From the NCBI GenBank assembly GCA_016197225.1, contig JACPWC010000085.1, forward strand, positions 17,028 through 81,027: a stretch of 64,000 nt of DNA. Reading direction: 5' to 3'. Positions 31,588 through 39,255 of this stretch are shown here, piece by piece (the stretch's first letter is position 1; the number at the start of each line of letters is the position of its first letter). A program made the translations under genes and the position numbers. The DNA comes from Chloroflexota bacterium (GTDB taxonomy: Bacteria > Chloroflexota > Anaerolineae > Anaerolineales > VGOW01). The notes beneath the pieces were generated by a model. That model had not been told where the DNA came from and searched no databases. It worked only from the letters and a program-made list of their open reading frames with translations.

Positions 31588-32856
31588 TTAGTCCAGCAAC
31601 TTCATCGGCTCTTCAACAAGTTCGGCCAGCGTTTGCAAAAACTGCGCCCCGCGCGCGCCGTCCACGGCGCGATGGTCGCACGACAGGCTCAAGGTCAGCA
31701 TCGGTTGCACCGCCGGTTGGCCGTTCAGCGGCACGACCCGGTCGGCGATGCGGCTCACGGCCAGGATGGCGGCCTGCGGCGGGTTGATGATGGCGTTGAA
31801 AGCATCCACGCCATACATGCCCAGGTTGCTGATAGTGAACGTGCCGCCGCTCAGGTCGTCGAGTGAAAGTTTGCCTGCCTGTGCTTTGGTCACTGCTTCT
31901 TTGCGCCGCGCCGCCAGTTGACTCAGTCCCAATTGATCGGCATGATGAATGACTGGCACAATCAGGCCGTCATCCACGGCGACGGCCAACCCGATGTTGA
32001 CTTCGGGATTCAGGGTCAGGCCGCCGTCTTTCCAGGAGGCGTTGACTCGCGGGTGACGGCGAAGCGCGGCGGCGGTCAGCTTGACGAGCAAATCGGTGTA
32101 AGTGATCTTTTCTGTGGCTCGCGATTGAGCCGAGTCGCGCCACGACATGAGTTGAGCGGCGTTGACTTCGCGCAACAAGTAGAAGTGCGGGATCGTCGTC
32201 CAGGCTTGTGTGAGGCGCTCGACCATCACCCGCCACGTCCGGCTGACAGTGAGCGTTTCGGCCTCGGTAGAGACGTTCCGTCGGAACGTCTCTACATCAT
32301 TTGCCAGCACCGCGCCCTCCGGCCCACTGCCGGAAATGTCTGCCAAATCCAAACCGCGCTCCTGAGCGAGGCGGCGCGCTTTGGGTGAGGCCAGTACGCG
32401 GCCATTCGGTTTAAGACCTGTCAGGTTTTCGCGAAGCGTACCTGACAGGTCTTGGCGTGCGGCCAGGTAAGCCAGCACATCTTCTTTTCGCACGCGGCCA
32501 CCCTGCGGTTTGATTTGAGTCAGGTCAAGGTTGTGCTCAGCGGCCATGCGGGCGGCGACGGGCGAGGCAGTGAGGGAGTGGGCGATAGAATCGGTTTTGG
32601 GCGCAGTGGCGGTTTCCCCTGGATTTAAAATGACGGCAATCGCCTGCCCGACCGGAATCACATCGCCCGGTCTGGCCGTCACCTGCGCCAGAATGCCCGA
32701 GGCGGCGGCCTCCACTTCAACCGAGGCTTTGTCGGTTTCCACTTCCATCAAGGGTTCCCCTTTGGTGACTGTCTCACCAGGGGCTTTGAACCATTTCAGG
32801 AGCGTGCCGGTTTCCTGGGCCATGCCAAGCGCGGGCATGATGACATCTTTAGCCAC
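31588..32856 (-). CDS. 2-oxoacid dehydrogenase E2 (dihydrolipoamide acyltransferase)
   Basis: A 422-residue protein with, in order: a lipoyl domain (1-78, lipoyl Lys43 in ETDKASVEVE), a peripheral-subunit-binding domain (about 98-133, ASPVAARMAAEHNLDL), a second such domain (about 155-190, ASPKARRLAQERGLDL), and the catalytic acyltransferase (about 200-422) with SCDHRAVDGARGAQFL at the active site. Two E3-binding domains are unusual. Both linkers are encoded by palindromic repeats of kinds seen between genes elsewhere in the window: QDLSGTLRENLTGL from 32413-32453 and VETFRRNVST from 32267-32295. Partners E1 alpha and E1 beta lie upstream. No E3 gene is nearby. The substrate could be acetoin, pyruvate or a branched 2-oxoacid. 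Confidence 0.9.
   Translation of the reverse strand: MAKDVIMPALGMAQETGTLLKWFKAPGETVTKGEPLMEVETDKASVEVEAAASGILAQVTARPGDVIPVGQAIAVILNPGETATAPKTDSIAHSLTASPVAARMAAEHNLDLTQIKPQGGRVRKEDVLAYLAARQDLSGTLRENLTGLKPNGRVLASPKARRLAQERGLDLADISGSGPEGAVLANDVETFRRNVSTEAETLTVSRTWRVMVERLTQAWTTIPHFYLLREVNAAQLMSWRDSAQSRATEKITYTDLLVKLTAAALRRHPRVNASWKDGGLTLNPEVNIGLAVAVDDGLIVPVIHHADQLGLSQLAARRKEAVTKAQAGKLSLDDLSGGTFTISNLGMYGVDAFNAIINPPQAAILAVSRIADRVVPLNGQPAVQPMLTLSLSCDHRAVDGARGAQFLQTLAELVEEPMKLLD
32267..32295. repeat. Perfect palindrome inside the E2 gene
   Basis: The 14-bp arms GTAGAGACGTTCCG and CGGAACGTCTCTAC flank one T. It encodes the linker between the second subunit-binding domain and the catalytic domain, in frame. 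Confidence 0.9.
32413..32453. repeat. ACCTGTCAGGT-family palindrome inside the E2 gene
   Basis: The 14-bp arms AAGACCTGTCAGGT (32413-32426) and ACCTGACAGGTCTT (32440-32453) enclose a 13-nt loop. It encodes the linker between the two subunit-binding domains, in frame. The arm word is the same as in the intergenic copies at 18118 and 60323. Confidence 0.9.
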
Positions 32857-32874
32857 GACAGAGTCCTTAATGCT

Positions 32875-34296
32875 CTAGCGGGTCCGGGATTTTCTCGGCT
32901 TCGCGGCAACTTTGGCTTTGTGATTGTTGCCCCGGCCAGCCGAGCGTGGCGGGCGAACGGGGTCATCGGGCAGTCCGGCTCCGCCATAATCTACGCCGGT
33001 ATAGTCAATGTTCTTGTGCGACTGAGTTTCACGGATGTTAGAGAGCGGGCCAGTGGCGACCTGATACTTGATCCCGGCCACCATCAACTCCTCCGCCGGG
33101 AAGCGGGTGATGACTTCACAACCGTCTTTGGTCACCACCAACTGTTCTTCAATGCGCGCCGCCGACCAGCCGTCGGTGGCCGGCCAATACGTTTCCAGGG
33201 CGAAGACCATGCCTTCCTGGATAATTTCGGGGCTGTCGAAGGAGACGAGGCGGCTGAAGACCGGCTTCTCCCAAATCGCGAGACCGACGCCGTGGCCGTA
33301 TTGCAGGGCAAAGGCCATTTCTTCGTTTGGCAGGCCGAACTCTTGAGCCTTGGGCCACAGCTTCACCACGTCGGCGGTGGTGATGCCGGGCTTGATGGCG
33401 TTAATGGCAACGTCGAGATAATAGCGGCAACGCTTGTAGGCATCCACTTGCGCCTGCGAAGCACTGCCAACCGACAACGTGCGGTAGTAGCAAGTGCGAT
33501 AGCCGTTGAAACTGTGGAGGATGTCGTAGAAAGCGAGGTCGCCGGGGCGCAGGACGCGGTCGCTGAAAATGTGCGGGTGCGGGTTACAGCGTTCGCCGGA
33601 AATGGCGTTGACGCCCTCGACGTGTTCTGAACCCATGCTGTACAGCACGTTGTTGACTAACCCGACGCACTGGTTCTCGCGCACCCCCGGCTTCATGAAC
33701 CGATAGAGTTCTTCATAAGCGGCATCCACCATCATGCAAGCCATGGTGAGCAGGGTAATCTCATCTTGCGTCTTAATCACGCGCGCTTCCTGCATCAGTT
33801 GTTGGCCGTCCACCACGGTCAGGCCTTCTTTTTGCAGGGCGAAGAGAACCGGCGGCTCCACCACATCCACGCCCAGCGGCTCTTTGTGCAAACCGCGCTC
33901 TTCGAGTTCGATGCGAATCTTGCGGGCCACGTCTTCGGCCCGGTGAGCGCCGGGCGGCATCGCGCCGCGCAGGGTCGAGATACCGGCTCGTGAGCGGCCC
34001 TCGCCGAGCCAGGAGCAATACATCTGATGATGTTTGGCCGCCACGCCGAAGTCCCAGTTGATCGGCTCGTCGTCCTGCGGCAGAAGGCAGAAGCGGCCCA
34101 GCTTGTCAATCGCCCAGGTGCCAATGGTGGTGTTGGTGATATAGCGGATGTTGTTCATGTCGAAGCACAACAGCGCGCCAATCTCCGATTTCTTGAGCAG
34201 GGCCTTGATGCGCGCCAGCCGCTCGCGGCGCAGACGATCAAAATGGACTCGCTCTTCCCAATCCACCGCCATCGTGCCGAATGTTTTGAGTGGCAT
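32875..34296 (-). CDS. M24-fold ('pita-bread') hydrolase, creatinase/Xaa-Pro peptidase family
   Basis: A 473-residue protein with an N-terminal creatinase-like domain (about 20-180) and a C-terminal M24 domain (about 190-430). Of the five metal ligands, Asp is present in FYDILHSFNGY, His in YGHGVGL, and Glu in ALETYW and EEQLVV. The second Asp, expected in GYxxD, is replaced by Cys (GYRTCYYRT). Loss of metal ligands is known in M24 members that are not peptidases, such as creatinase. The protein may thus hydrolyse a C-N bond in a pathway intermediate. The C-terminal tail (about 445-473) is basic and disordered. AGGAGG precedes the ATG at 34296, which was preferred over an upstream one at 34317. 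Confidence 0.82.
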   Translation of the reverse strand: MPLKTFGTMAVDWEERVHFDRLRRERLARIKALLKKSEIGALLCFDMNNIRYITNTTIGTWAIDKLGRFCLLPQDDEPINWDFGVAAKHHQMYCSWLGEGRSRAGISTLRGAMPPGAHRAEDVARKIRIELEERGLHKEPLGVDVVEPPVLFALQKEGLTVVDGQQLMQEARVIKTQDEITLLTMACMMVDAAYEELYRFMKPGVRENQCVGLVNNVLYSMGSEHVEGVNAISGERCNPHPHIFSDRVLRPGDLAFYDILHSFNGYRTCYYRTLSVGSASQAQVDAYKRCRYYLDVAINAIKPGITTADVVKLWPKAQEFGLPNEEMAFALQYGHGVGLAIWEKPVFSRLVSFDSPEIIQEGMVFALETYWPATDGWSAARIEEQLVVTKDGCEVITRFPAEELMVAGIKYQVATGPLSNIRETQSHKNIDYTGVDYGGAGLPDDPVRPPRSAGRGNNHKAKVAAKPRKSRTR

Positions 34297-34314
34297 GCTG
34301 ACCTCCTGTTTAGT

Positions 34315-34372
34315 CAAGTGGTCGAATAGTCAAATGGTCGAATGACCACAAGACCACTCGACTACACGACCA
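34315..34372. repeat. GTGGTCGAAT-type imperfect inverted repeat
   Basis: GTGGTCGAATAGTC and ATGGTCGAATGACCAC are followed by GACCACTCGACTAC and ACGACC, together forming an imperfect hairpin between the E1 beta and M24 genes. Confidence 0.7.
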
Positions 34373-34375
34373 GAT

Positions 34376-35380
34376 TTAGTTCTTTCCGCACAACACTTTG
34401 GCCATCTCAAATACCTGCTTGGCGTTAGGAATGGTCAAATCTTCCAGCGCGGGCGAGAAGGGAATGGGGACGTTCATTGCGCCGAGGCGCTTGACCGGGG
34501 CGTCAAGGTAATAGAACGCGCCGTCGGCGATGACTGAGGCCAGTTCGGCGGTGACGCCGTATTGCTCGTAACCCTCGTCAATCACAATCGCCCGGCTCGT
34601 CTTTTTAGCTGACTCGATCAGAGTTTGTTTGTCGAGCGGCACCATCGTGCGCGGGTCAACGACCTCGGCGCTCACGCCGATCTCGTCCAACAGTTGGGCC
34701 GCCTCCAGCGCGACGTAGACCATGCTACTCGTCGCCACCAGGGTAATATCCGTGCCTTCACGTTTGATGTCGGCCACGCCGAGCGGGATGGTGTATTCCT
34801 CGGCAGGCACGGGGCCTTTGACGGTCTTGTACATCATCTTGTCTTCCAGGATGATGACCGGACTGTCGTCGCGAATGGCAGTCTTCATCAAACCTTTGGC
34901 GTCGTAGGGCGTGGCCGGGACAGCGACCTTGAGGCCGGGAATGTGGCTGTACCAGGCGTGGAGCGATTGCGAGTGTTGGGCCGCCGAGCGGCGGCCCGCG
35001 CCCATCGTCGTCCGCAGAACCATTGGCACTTTGAGCTTGCCGCCAGACATGTAGTGAATCTTGGCCGCCTGATTCATGATCTGATCCATGATCAGGCCGC
35101 TAAAGTCGCCGAACATGATGTCCACCACCGGGCGCAGGCCGGTCATGGCCGCGCCGACGGCCAACCCGGTGAAACCCGGCTCGGAGATGGGCGTGTCGAG
35201 GATGCGTTCCGGCCCGAATTCTTCTACAAGACCATTCAGCACTTTGAACGTTGTGCCGGCTTCGGCAATGTCCTCGCCCAGCATGAAGACGCGCGGGTCG
35301 CGGCGCAGTTCTTCGGCCAGCGCCTCTTTAATCGCCTCGCCGAAGGTCAGTTCACGGCCATTGGCGCTAGGCGAAGACAT
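34376..35380 (-). CDS. 2-oxoacid dehydrogenase E1 beta subunit (AcoB-like)
   Basis: A 334-residue transketolase-like pyrimidine-binding subunit. It begins LTFGEAIKEALAEELRRDPR with MLGEDIAEAG; the helix before the cofactor site reads FTGLAVGAAMTGLRPVVDIM, GAGRRSAAQHSQSLHAWYSH is a conserved loop, and IVIDEGYEQYGVTAEL begins the C-terminal domain. It forms the alpha2beta2 E1 with the adjacent alpha subunit and feeds E2. The end overlaps nothing; the start overlaps the alpha gene by 14 bp, indicating coupling. The sequence style fits acetoin or pyruvate dehydrogenases about equally. Confidence 0.92.
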   Translation of the reverse strand: MSSPSANGRELTFGEAIKEALAEELRRDPRVFMLGEDIAEAGTTFKVLNGLVEEFGPERILDTPISEPGFTGLAVGAAMTGLRPVVDIMFGDFSGLIMDQIMNQAAKIHYMSGGKLKVPMVLRTTMGAGRRSAAQHSQSLHAWYSHIPGLKVAVPATPYDAKGLMKTAIRDDSPVIILEDKMMYKTVKGPVPAEEYTIPLGVADIKREGTDITLVATSSMVYVALEAAQLLDEIGVSAEVVDPRTMVPLDKQTLIESAKKTSRAIVIDEGYEQYGVTAELASVIADGAFYYLDAPVKRLGAMNVPIPFSPALEDLTIPNAKQVFEMAKVLCGKN

Positions 35381-36335
35381 GCTGGCTCACTTCTTCGGGC
35401 GCTGGGAAGGGCGCGTTGAGAGCGTAATTAACGGCGACGGACACTTCGTCGGCCACGCTTCTTTCGATTTGCTCAAAGATGCCGGCGTCGGCCATGCCGT
35501 TGGCCGTCAACCAATCCTTGAGAGATTGCAGGGGATCGCGATTCGTTTTCCATTCCTGTTCCTCATCTTTGGAGCGGTAGTAAGCGCGGCTGATGTCGCC
35601 GACATGATGGCCGTGATAGCGATAGGTGTGGCAGAGCAGAAAGGCGGGGCCGTCGCCCCGGCGGGCGCGAGCGATCAATTGTTGAGCCGCCTCGTGTACC
35701 TCACCTACGTTCTGTCCATTCACCTCCACCGCCAGAATCCCGAACGCTTCGGCGCGGGCTTTCATGCTACCGGCTGTCGACTCGGAATGGTGGGTGTATT
35801 CGTTGTAGAGGTTGTTTTCGCAAACGTAGACGACGGGCAGTTTCCACAACTGGGCCATGTTCATGGATTCGTACAGCACACCTTGTCCCAGCGCGCCTTC
35901 ACCAAAAAAGCAGATGGCTACCCGGCCATTGCCCAGCCGTTTGCTGGAGAAGGCGGCCCCGGTGGCAATGGCCGCGCTCCCGCCGACGATGGCGTTCGCG
36001 CCGAGGTTGCCGGTGTCCTGATCGGCGATGTGCATGGAGCCGCCCTTGCCCCGGCAGTAGCCGGCCGCTTTGCCCAGTAATTCGCAAAACATTTTGTCCA
36101 GCACCGCGCCTTTGGCCAGGCAGTGGCCGTGGCCGCGATGGGTGCTGGTGATGTAATCGTCCCGGCGCAACGCTTCGCAGACGCCGACCGCAACAGCTTC
36201 TTCGCCAATGTACAAGTGGGCCAGGCCGGGCATCTTGGCGCTGGTGTAAAGTTCGTTGACCTGCTCCTCAAAGGCGCGAATCTTCGCCATCTGCTCGTAC
36301 ATGTGGAGCCATTGCTCGCGATCAACGTCGGCCAT
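35367..36335 (-). CDS. 2-oxoacid dehydrogenase E1 alpha subunit (AcoA-like)
   Basis: A 322-residue thiamine-diphosphate enzyme subunit. The TPP motif is FFGEGALGQGVLYESMN ending at CENN; HRGHGHCLAKGA and GRGKG-type loops (YCRGKGGSMHIAD) bind the diphosphate, and YRYHGHHVGD is the phosphorylation-loop region. It decarboxylates a 2-oxoacid (or cleaves acetoin) and passes the acyl group to E2. It lies directly after the 3-hydroxyisobutyrate dehydrogenase-like gene (no gap) and overlaps the beta gene by 14 bp. Confidence 0.92.
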   Translation of the reverse strand: MADVDREQWLHMYEQMAKIRAFEEQVNELYTSAKMPGLAHLYIGEEAVAVGVCEALRRDDYITSTHRGHGHCLAKGAVLDKMFCELLGKAAGYCRGKGGSMHIADQDTGNLGANAIVGGSAAIATGAAFSSKRLGNGRVAICFFGEGALGQGVLYESMNMAQLWKLPVVYVCENNLYNEYTHHSESTAGSMKARAEAFGILAVEVNGQNVGEVHEAAQQLIARARRGDGPAFLLCHTYRYHGHHVGDISRAYYRSKDEEQEWKTNRDPLQSLKDWLTANGMADAGIFEQIERSVADEVSVAVNYALNAPFPAPEEVSQHVFA

Positions 36336-37223
36336 TCAATCTCCTTCGCCTGCCAGGCGGGCCAGCACTTTGAACAGGGCCGCAAAGTCTTCATCGCCGT
36401 AACCCAAAGCGCGGGCGGCGGAGAGCATTTCGTTGGCCTGGGCGACAGAGTACAGCGGCACGCCCAACTCACGGCCTAACTCGAGCGCGAGTTGCAAATC
36501 CTTCTGCATCATCGCTACACTAAACCAGACTTCGTCGGGCATCTTGAAGATGAAAGGGGCACGGTACTTCATGGCCGGCGAGGCGGCCACACTGTTGAGA
36601 AGAGCGTCGAGAGCGGCCTGGCGAGGGATACCACTGCGTTCGGCCAGCAGTAAACTCTCAAACAACGAAAGCAATTGCGTCGCCAGGTTCAGGTTGATGG
36701 CGATCTTCATCGAGACGCCCTGACCGTTGGCGCCTACGTGAACGATCTTCTGGCCGAGGATTTCAAAAATGGGGCGGACTTTTTCCAACGTCTCCGCCTC
36801 GCCGCCGACAAAGAAAATCAGTGTCCCGCCTTCGGCGGCGGGGATGCTGCCGGACACCGGCGCTTCCAACATCTGCGCGCCGGTAGCGGCAACCCGGCCC
36901 GCTAAATTGCGGATGAGGCGCGGGCTGACCGTGCTCATGTCCACGTAAATTTTGCCGGAGGCGGCGGAGAGTCCTGCCAGCACCCCGTCCGGGCCGTCGG
37001 CAATAGACGACAAAGCCGTCGTATCACTGACCATGCTGAAAGTGATGTCGGCGGCTGTGGCGACCTGGCGTGGGGTGTCGGCCCACTGCATCCCAGCCTG
37101 AATCAAGCTCTCGGCTCTGGCGCGGGTGCGGTTGTGGCCCGTCACGGAGTGTCCGGCGTTGAGCAGGCGTTTGACGATCCGACTGCCCATCAATCCCAAG
37201 CCAATGAAACCGAGATGCGTCAT
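36336..37223 (-). CDS. NAD(P)-dependent beta-hydroxyacid dehydrogenase (3-hydroxyisobutyrate dehydrogenase-like)
   Basis: A 295-residue oxidoreductase. The Rossmann start is GFIGLGLMGSRIVKRLLNAG (5-24). The substrate motif is EAPVSGSIPAAEGGTL, the catalytic Lys is in GQGVSMKIAINLN (near 171), and DLQLALELGRELGVPLY is the standard C-terminal helix. The family includes 3-hydroxyisobutyrate, tartronate semialdehyde and related reductases. It is the first gene of the 20-kb minus-strand set, with the promoter at 37288-37317 directly upstream; start at 37223. Confidence 0.9.
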   Translation of the reverse strand: MTHLGFIGLGLMGSRIVKRLLNAGHSVTGHNRTRARAESLIQAGMQWADTPRQVATAADITFSMVSDTTALSSIADGPDGVLAGLSAASGKIYVDMSTVSPRLIRNLAGRVAATGAQMLEAPVSGSIPAAEGGTLIFFVGGEAETLEKVRPIFEILGQKIVHVGANGQGVSMKIAINLNLATQLLSLFESLLLAERSGIPRQAALDALLNSVAASPAMKYRAPFIFKMPDEVWFSVAMMQKDLQLALELGRELGVPLYSVAQANEMLSAARALGYGDEDFAALFKVLARLAGEGD

Positions 37224-37287
37224 AGTTGGACTATTTGCCTGTTAGACTGTATTTTCCGGGGAGTCTTTGTTTACACCTGTATTGAAC

Positions 37288-37317
37288 AATATACAATAAG
37301 ACAAGGACTTTTGTCAA
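37288..37317 (-). promoter_or_regulatory. Promoter of the catabolic gene set
   Basis: Read on the minus strand: a perfect -35 TTGACA (plus 37312-37317), an 18-bp spacer and -10 TATATT (plus 37288-37293). It lies 65 bp upstream of the first gene. A TGAACA motif (37283-37288) overlaps the downstream edge of the -10 box. Confidence 0.65.
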
Positions 37318-37367
37318 TCAATACTGAACATTTCTCATGAATTTTAATTACGGTGAACAGAAAGCAT

Positions 37368-37397
37368 TTGCAAAGTTCAATTATGTTGTCATATAAT
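37368..37397 (+). promoter_or_regulatory. Promoter of the XRE-cupin regulator gene
   Basis: TTGCAA (37368-37373) and TATAAT (37392-37397) with an 18-bp spacer lie 51 bp before the ATG at 37449. AAAGGG lies about 6 nt before the ATG as ribosome site. Confidence 0.65.
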
Positions 37398-37448
37398 GCT
37401 GAGTATCAGAAAATGCGTTTTTAGCGTTGAACAGCAAAAGGGTCAATT

Positions 37449-38138
37449 ATGCCTGATACTTCCATTCAGCACCCGTTTGAGATTGGCGAGAAACTTCGCG
37501 CGGCCCGCAAGCAACGAAAGATCAGCCTCCGCGATTTGGCGGCCAGGGCCGAAGTTAGCGCCAGCATGCTCAGTCAAATCGAGAATGGCAAAGCAATTCC
37601 GTCGGTGCGTTCGATCTACAGTATTGCCGCCGCTCTGGTCGTGCCGGTTGATTACTTCTTCCCAGAAAAGAGCAACGGCGCAGTTGAGCCGCCTTCGGAA
37701 ACCAACCCGGGTGAGATGACGGCCAGCGAATTGCGGGAAGCCATCGTCACCCGTCCGGCGGGCGAGGTTACTCCAGGTTTTACCGCCACTCCGCAACCTA
37801 TGGCGGTTGTGCACGCGAACGCGCGCCCGACAATTCAACTGAACGGCGGCGTCAGTTGGGCCCGCCTGACGGCGAACGCCGAGGAAGGCGTAGAATTCCT
37901 GGAAATCGCCTACGCGCCGGGAGCCACGTCCGGGGTCAATATGTCATATCACGAAGGACGTGAGTTTGGCTTGATTCTGGAAGGGGAACTGCTTGTGGAG
38001 TTAGGATTCGAGCGCTTCACCCTGGGTGAGGGCGACAGCCTTATTTTTGATTCGACAACGCCCCATCGCCTCACCAACGCCGGCGCTAAACCTATGCGGG
38101 CCACATGGATCGTGTTTGAGCGGCGACGGAATCGATGA
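37449..38138 (+). CDS. XRE-family regulator with C-terminal cupin
   Basis: A 229-residue protein. XRE helix-turn-helix at about 12-66 (IGEKLRAARKQRKISLRDLA, SASMLSQIENGKAIPS); a Pro/Glu-rich linker; cupin at about 150-222 with MSYHEGREFGLILEGELLV and IFDSTTPHRLTNAGAKP. Such proteins usually repress a divergent catabolic operon and are released by its substrate in the cupin. It is the obvious candidate regulator of the 20-kb minus-strand locus. The stop overlaps the next gene's ATG by 4 bp. Confidence 0.9.
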   Translation: MPDTSIQHPFEIGEKLRAARKQRKISLRDLAARAEVSASMLSQIENGKAIPSVRSIYSIAAALVVPVDYFFPEKSNGAVEPPSETNPGEMTASELREAIVTRPAGEVTPGFTATPQPMAVVHANARPTIQLNGGVSWARLTANAEEGVEFLEIAYAPGATSGVNMSYHEGREFGLILEGELLVELGFERFTLGEGDSLIFDSTTPHRLTNAGAKPMRATWIVFERRRNR

Positions 38139-39001
38139 AAAAACCTGCGCCGCCGGACAAAAAAAGCATCCTCTCCGCCCGCGCCGCCCGCTATCGAAGG
38201 CAAATGAATTTGCGGGTGACGACCCAACCAGAAGCCGTCGCGTTTGTGAACGACGTCGGCTTCTGTTTTTTATTTCCAATTCAGGGCGTGGAAATGCCGT
38301 CGTTGTGGGACGCCATCGCCGGGCGCGTGGTGAAAACGTCCAGCAAACACAGTGGCTATGAGATTGAACGAACGTGGGGCTGGAAGGATGATGCGCTGAA
38401 TAAGAAATGGTGGTATTACGGCAAGGTCGTTCGCAAAAGAGCGACGCTGGTGAGCCTGGACTTCCTGCCGAACTTTTACGCTTTGAGCGAAAACTATGGC
38501 GACCCTGAGCACGATTACATTGAAGAGTACGAAGCCGGGCGACTCTCGGCCGAGGCCAAAGCGGTTTACGAGGCTCTGCTCAAGAACGGGGCGCTCGATG
38601 CAGTGCGGCTTCAGCGCGAGGCGCGTTTGAGCAGCAACGAGAACAAGTCTCGCTTCGACAAGGCATTGACGGAACTACAAGCTGGGTTAAAGGTTTTGCC
38701 GGTCGGCGTGGCCGAGGCCGGCGCGTGGCGCTACGCCTTCATTTATGAAATACTGCCGCGCTGGTTGCCGGACGTTCCAACCAGAGCAGGCAAGATTACG
38801 CGAAGCCAGGCGCGGCAGGCTATCCTCGATCAATATTTACGAAATGTGATCGCAACGACCGAACGCGACGCCGCCCGCGCCTTTGGCTGGACGCTGGCCG
38901 AAACCCGCCAGACCGCCGAGGCGCTGGCTGGCGAGGGCAAAATGAGGTTGAATGTGAAAGTGAGTGGGGTGGGAGAGAGGTTGATGGTGACAGGAAGTTG
39001 A
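38135..39001 (+). CDS. AlkZ-related winged-helix protein (YcaQ-like)
   Basis: A 288-residue protein. The front half reads VAFVNDVGFCFLFP, EMPSLWDAIAGR and WGWKDDALNKKWWYYGKVVR, and then TLVSLDFLPNFYALS, a pattern of the AlkZ-related family. The middle and C-terminal parts are winged-helix-like (AVYEALLKNGALDAVRLQRE and TRSQARQAILDQYL). AlkZ/YcaQ enzymes are DNA glycosylases for interstrand crosslinks, but the catalytic residues of this shorter branch have not been established and it may not be a glycosylase. It overlaps the regulator gene by 4 bp, so it is co-transcribed with it for reasons that are not clear. Confidence 0.7.
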   Translation: MKKPAPPDKKSILSARAARYRRQMNLRVTTQPEAVAFVNDVGFCFLFPIQGVEMPSLWDAIAGRVVKTSSKHSGYEIERTWGWKDDALNKKWWYYGKVVRKRATLVSLDFLPNFYALSENYGDPEHDYIEEYEAGRLSAEAKAVYEALLKNGALDAVRLQREARLSSNENKSRFDKALTELQAGLKVLPVGVAEAGAWRYAFIYEILPRWLPDVPTRAGKITRSQARQAILDQYLRNVIATTERDAARAFGWTLAETRQTAEALAGEGKMRLNVKVSGVGERLMVTGS

Positions 39002-39009
39002 AATACTGA

Positions 39010-39177
39010 TCACTTCTTCTTTTCCTCTTCCGCCTTAGTCCCCTCCTCGTCCTTCAGCCCGGCGCGAAAGTTGCTTATCGCTTTGCCGAGGTCGCCGCCA
39101 ATTCTGCTGATGCGGCCAACGCCGAAGATAACGATCACAATCACGAGAATGATGAGTAGTTCAGGTGCGCCAAGCAT
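39010..39177 (-). CDS. tatA: Sec-independent translocase subunit TatA/E
   Basis: A 55-residue protein: a single membrane helix (LLIILVIVIVIFGVG, about 7-21), then the amphipathic helix ISRIGGDLGKAISNFRAGLK and an acidic/Lys-rich tail. This is the complete TatA/E layout, forming the pore for folded proteins. The start at 39177 (MLGAPELL) follows GGAG about 9 nt upstream; the frame further upstream is an inverted repeat. It lies after pstB in the same direction, and no TatC is in the window. Confidence 0.9.
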   Translation of the reverse strand: MLGAPELLIILVIVIVIFGVGRISRIGGDLGKAISNFRAGLKDEEGTKAEEEKKK

Positions 39178-39190
39178 GTGAAATTCTCCA

Positions 39191-39250
39191 ACGGCAGACA
39201 ACCGACGGCAGACGACATTTCCCGTCGTCGGTCGTCCTTCGTCCATCGTC
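39191..39250. repeat. ACGGCAGAC/GTCGTCGGTCGTCC-type inverted repeat
   Basis: ACGGCAGACAACCGACGGC with AGACGAC is followed by GTCGTCGGTCGTCC and CCATCGTC, an imperfect hairpin between pstB and tatA. A related copy supplies the N-terminus of the GNAT gene at 61974. Confidence 0.75.
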
Positions 39251-39255
39251 AATCT

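Larger units (their letters stand above)
37283..37433. promoter_or_regulatory. Repeated TGAACA motifs between divergent promoters
   Basis: TGAACA occurs at 37283-37288, 37325-37330, 37354-37359 and 37428-37433, with a related GTTCAA at 37375-37380. The AT-rich 225-bp intergenic region thus has candidate binding sites for the XRE-cupin regulator near both promoters. Confidence 0.45.
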
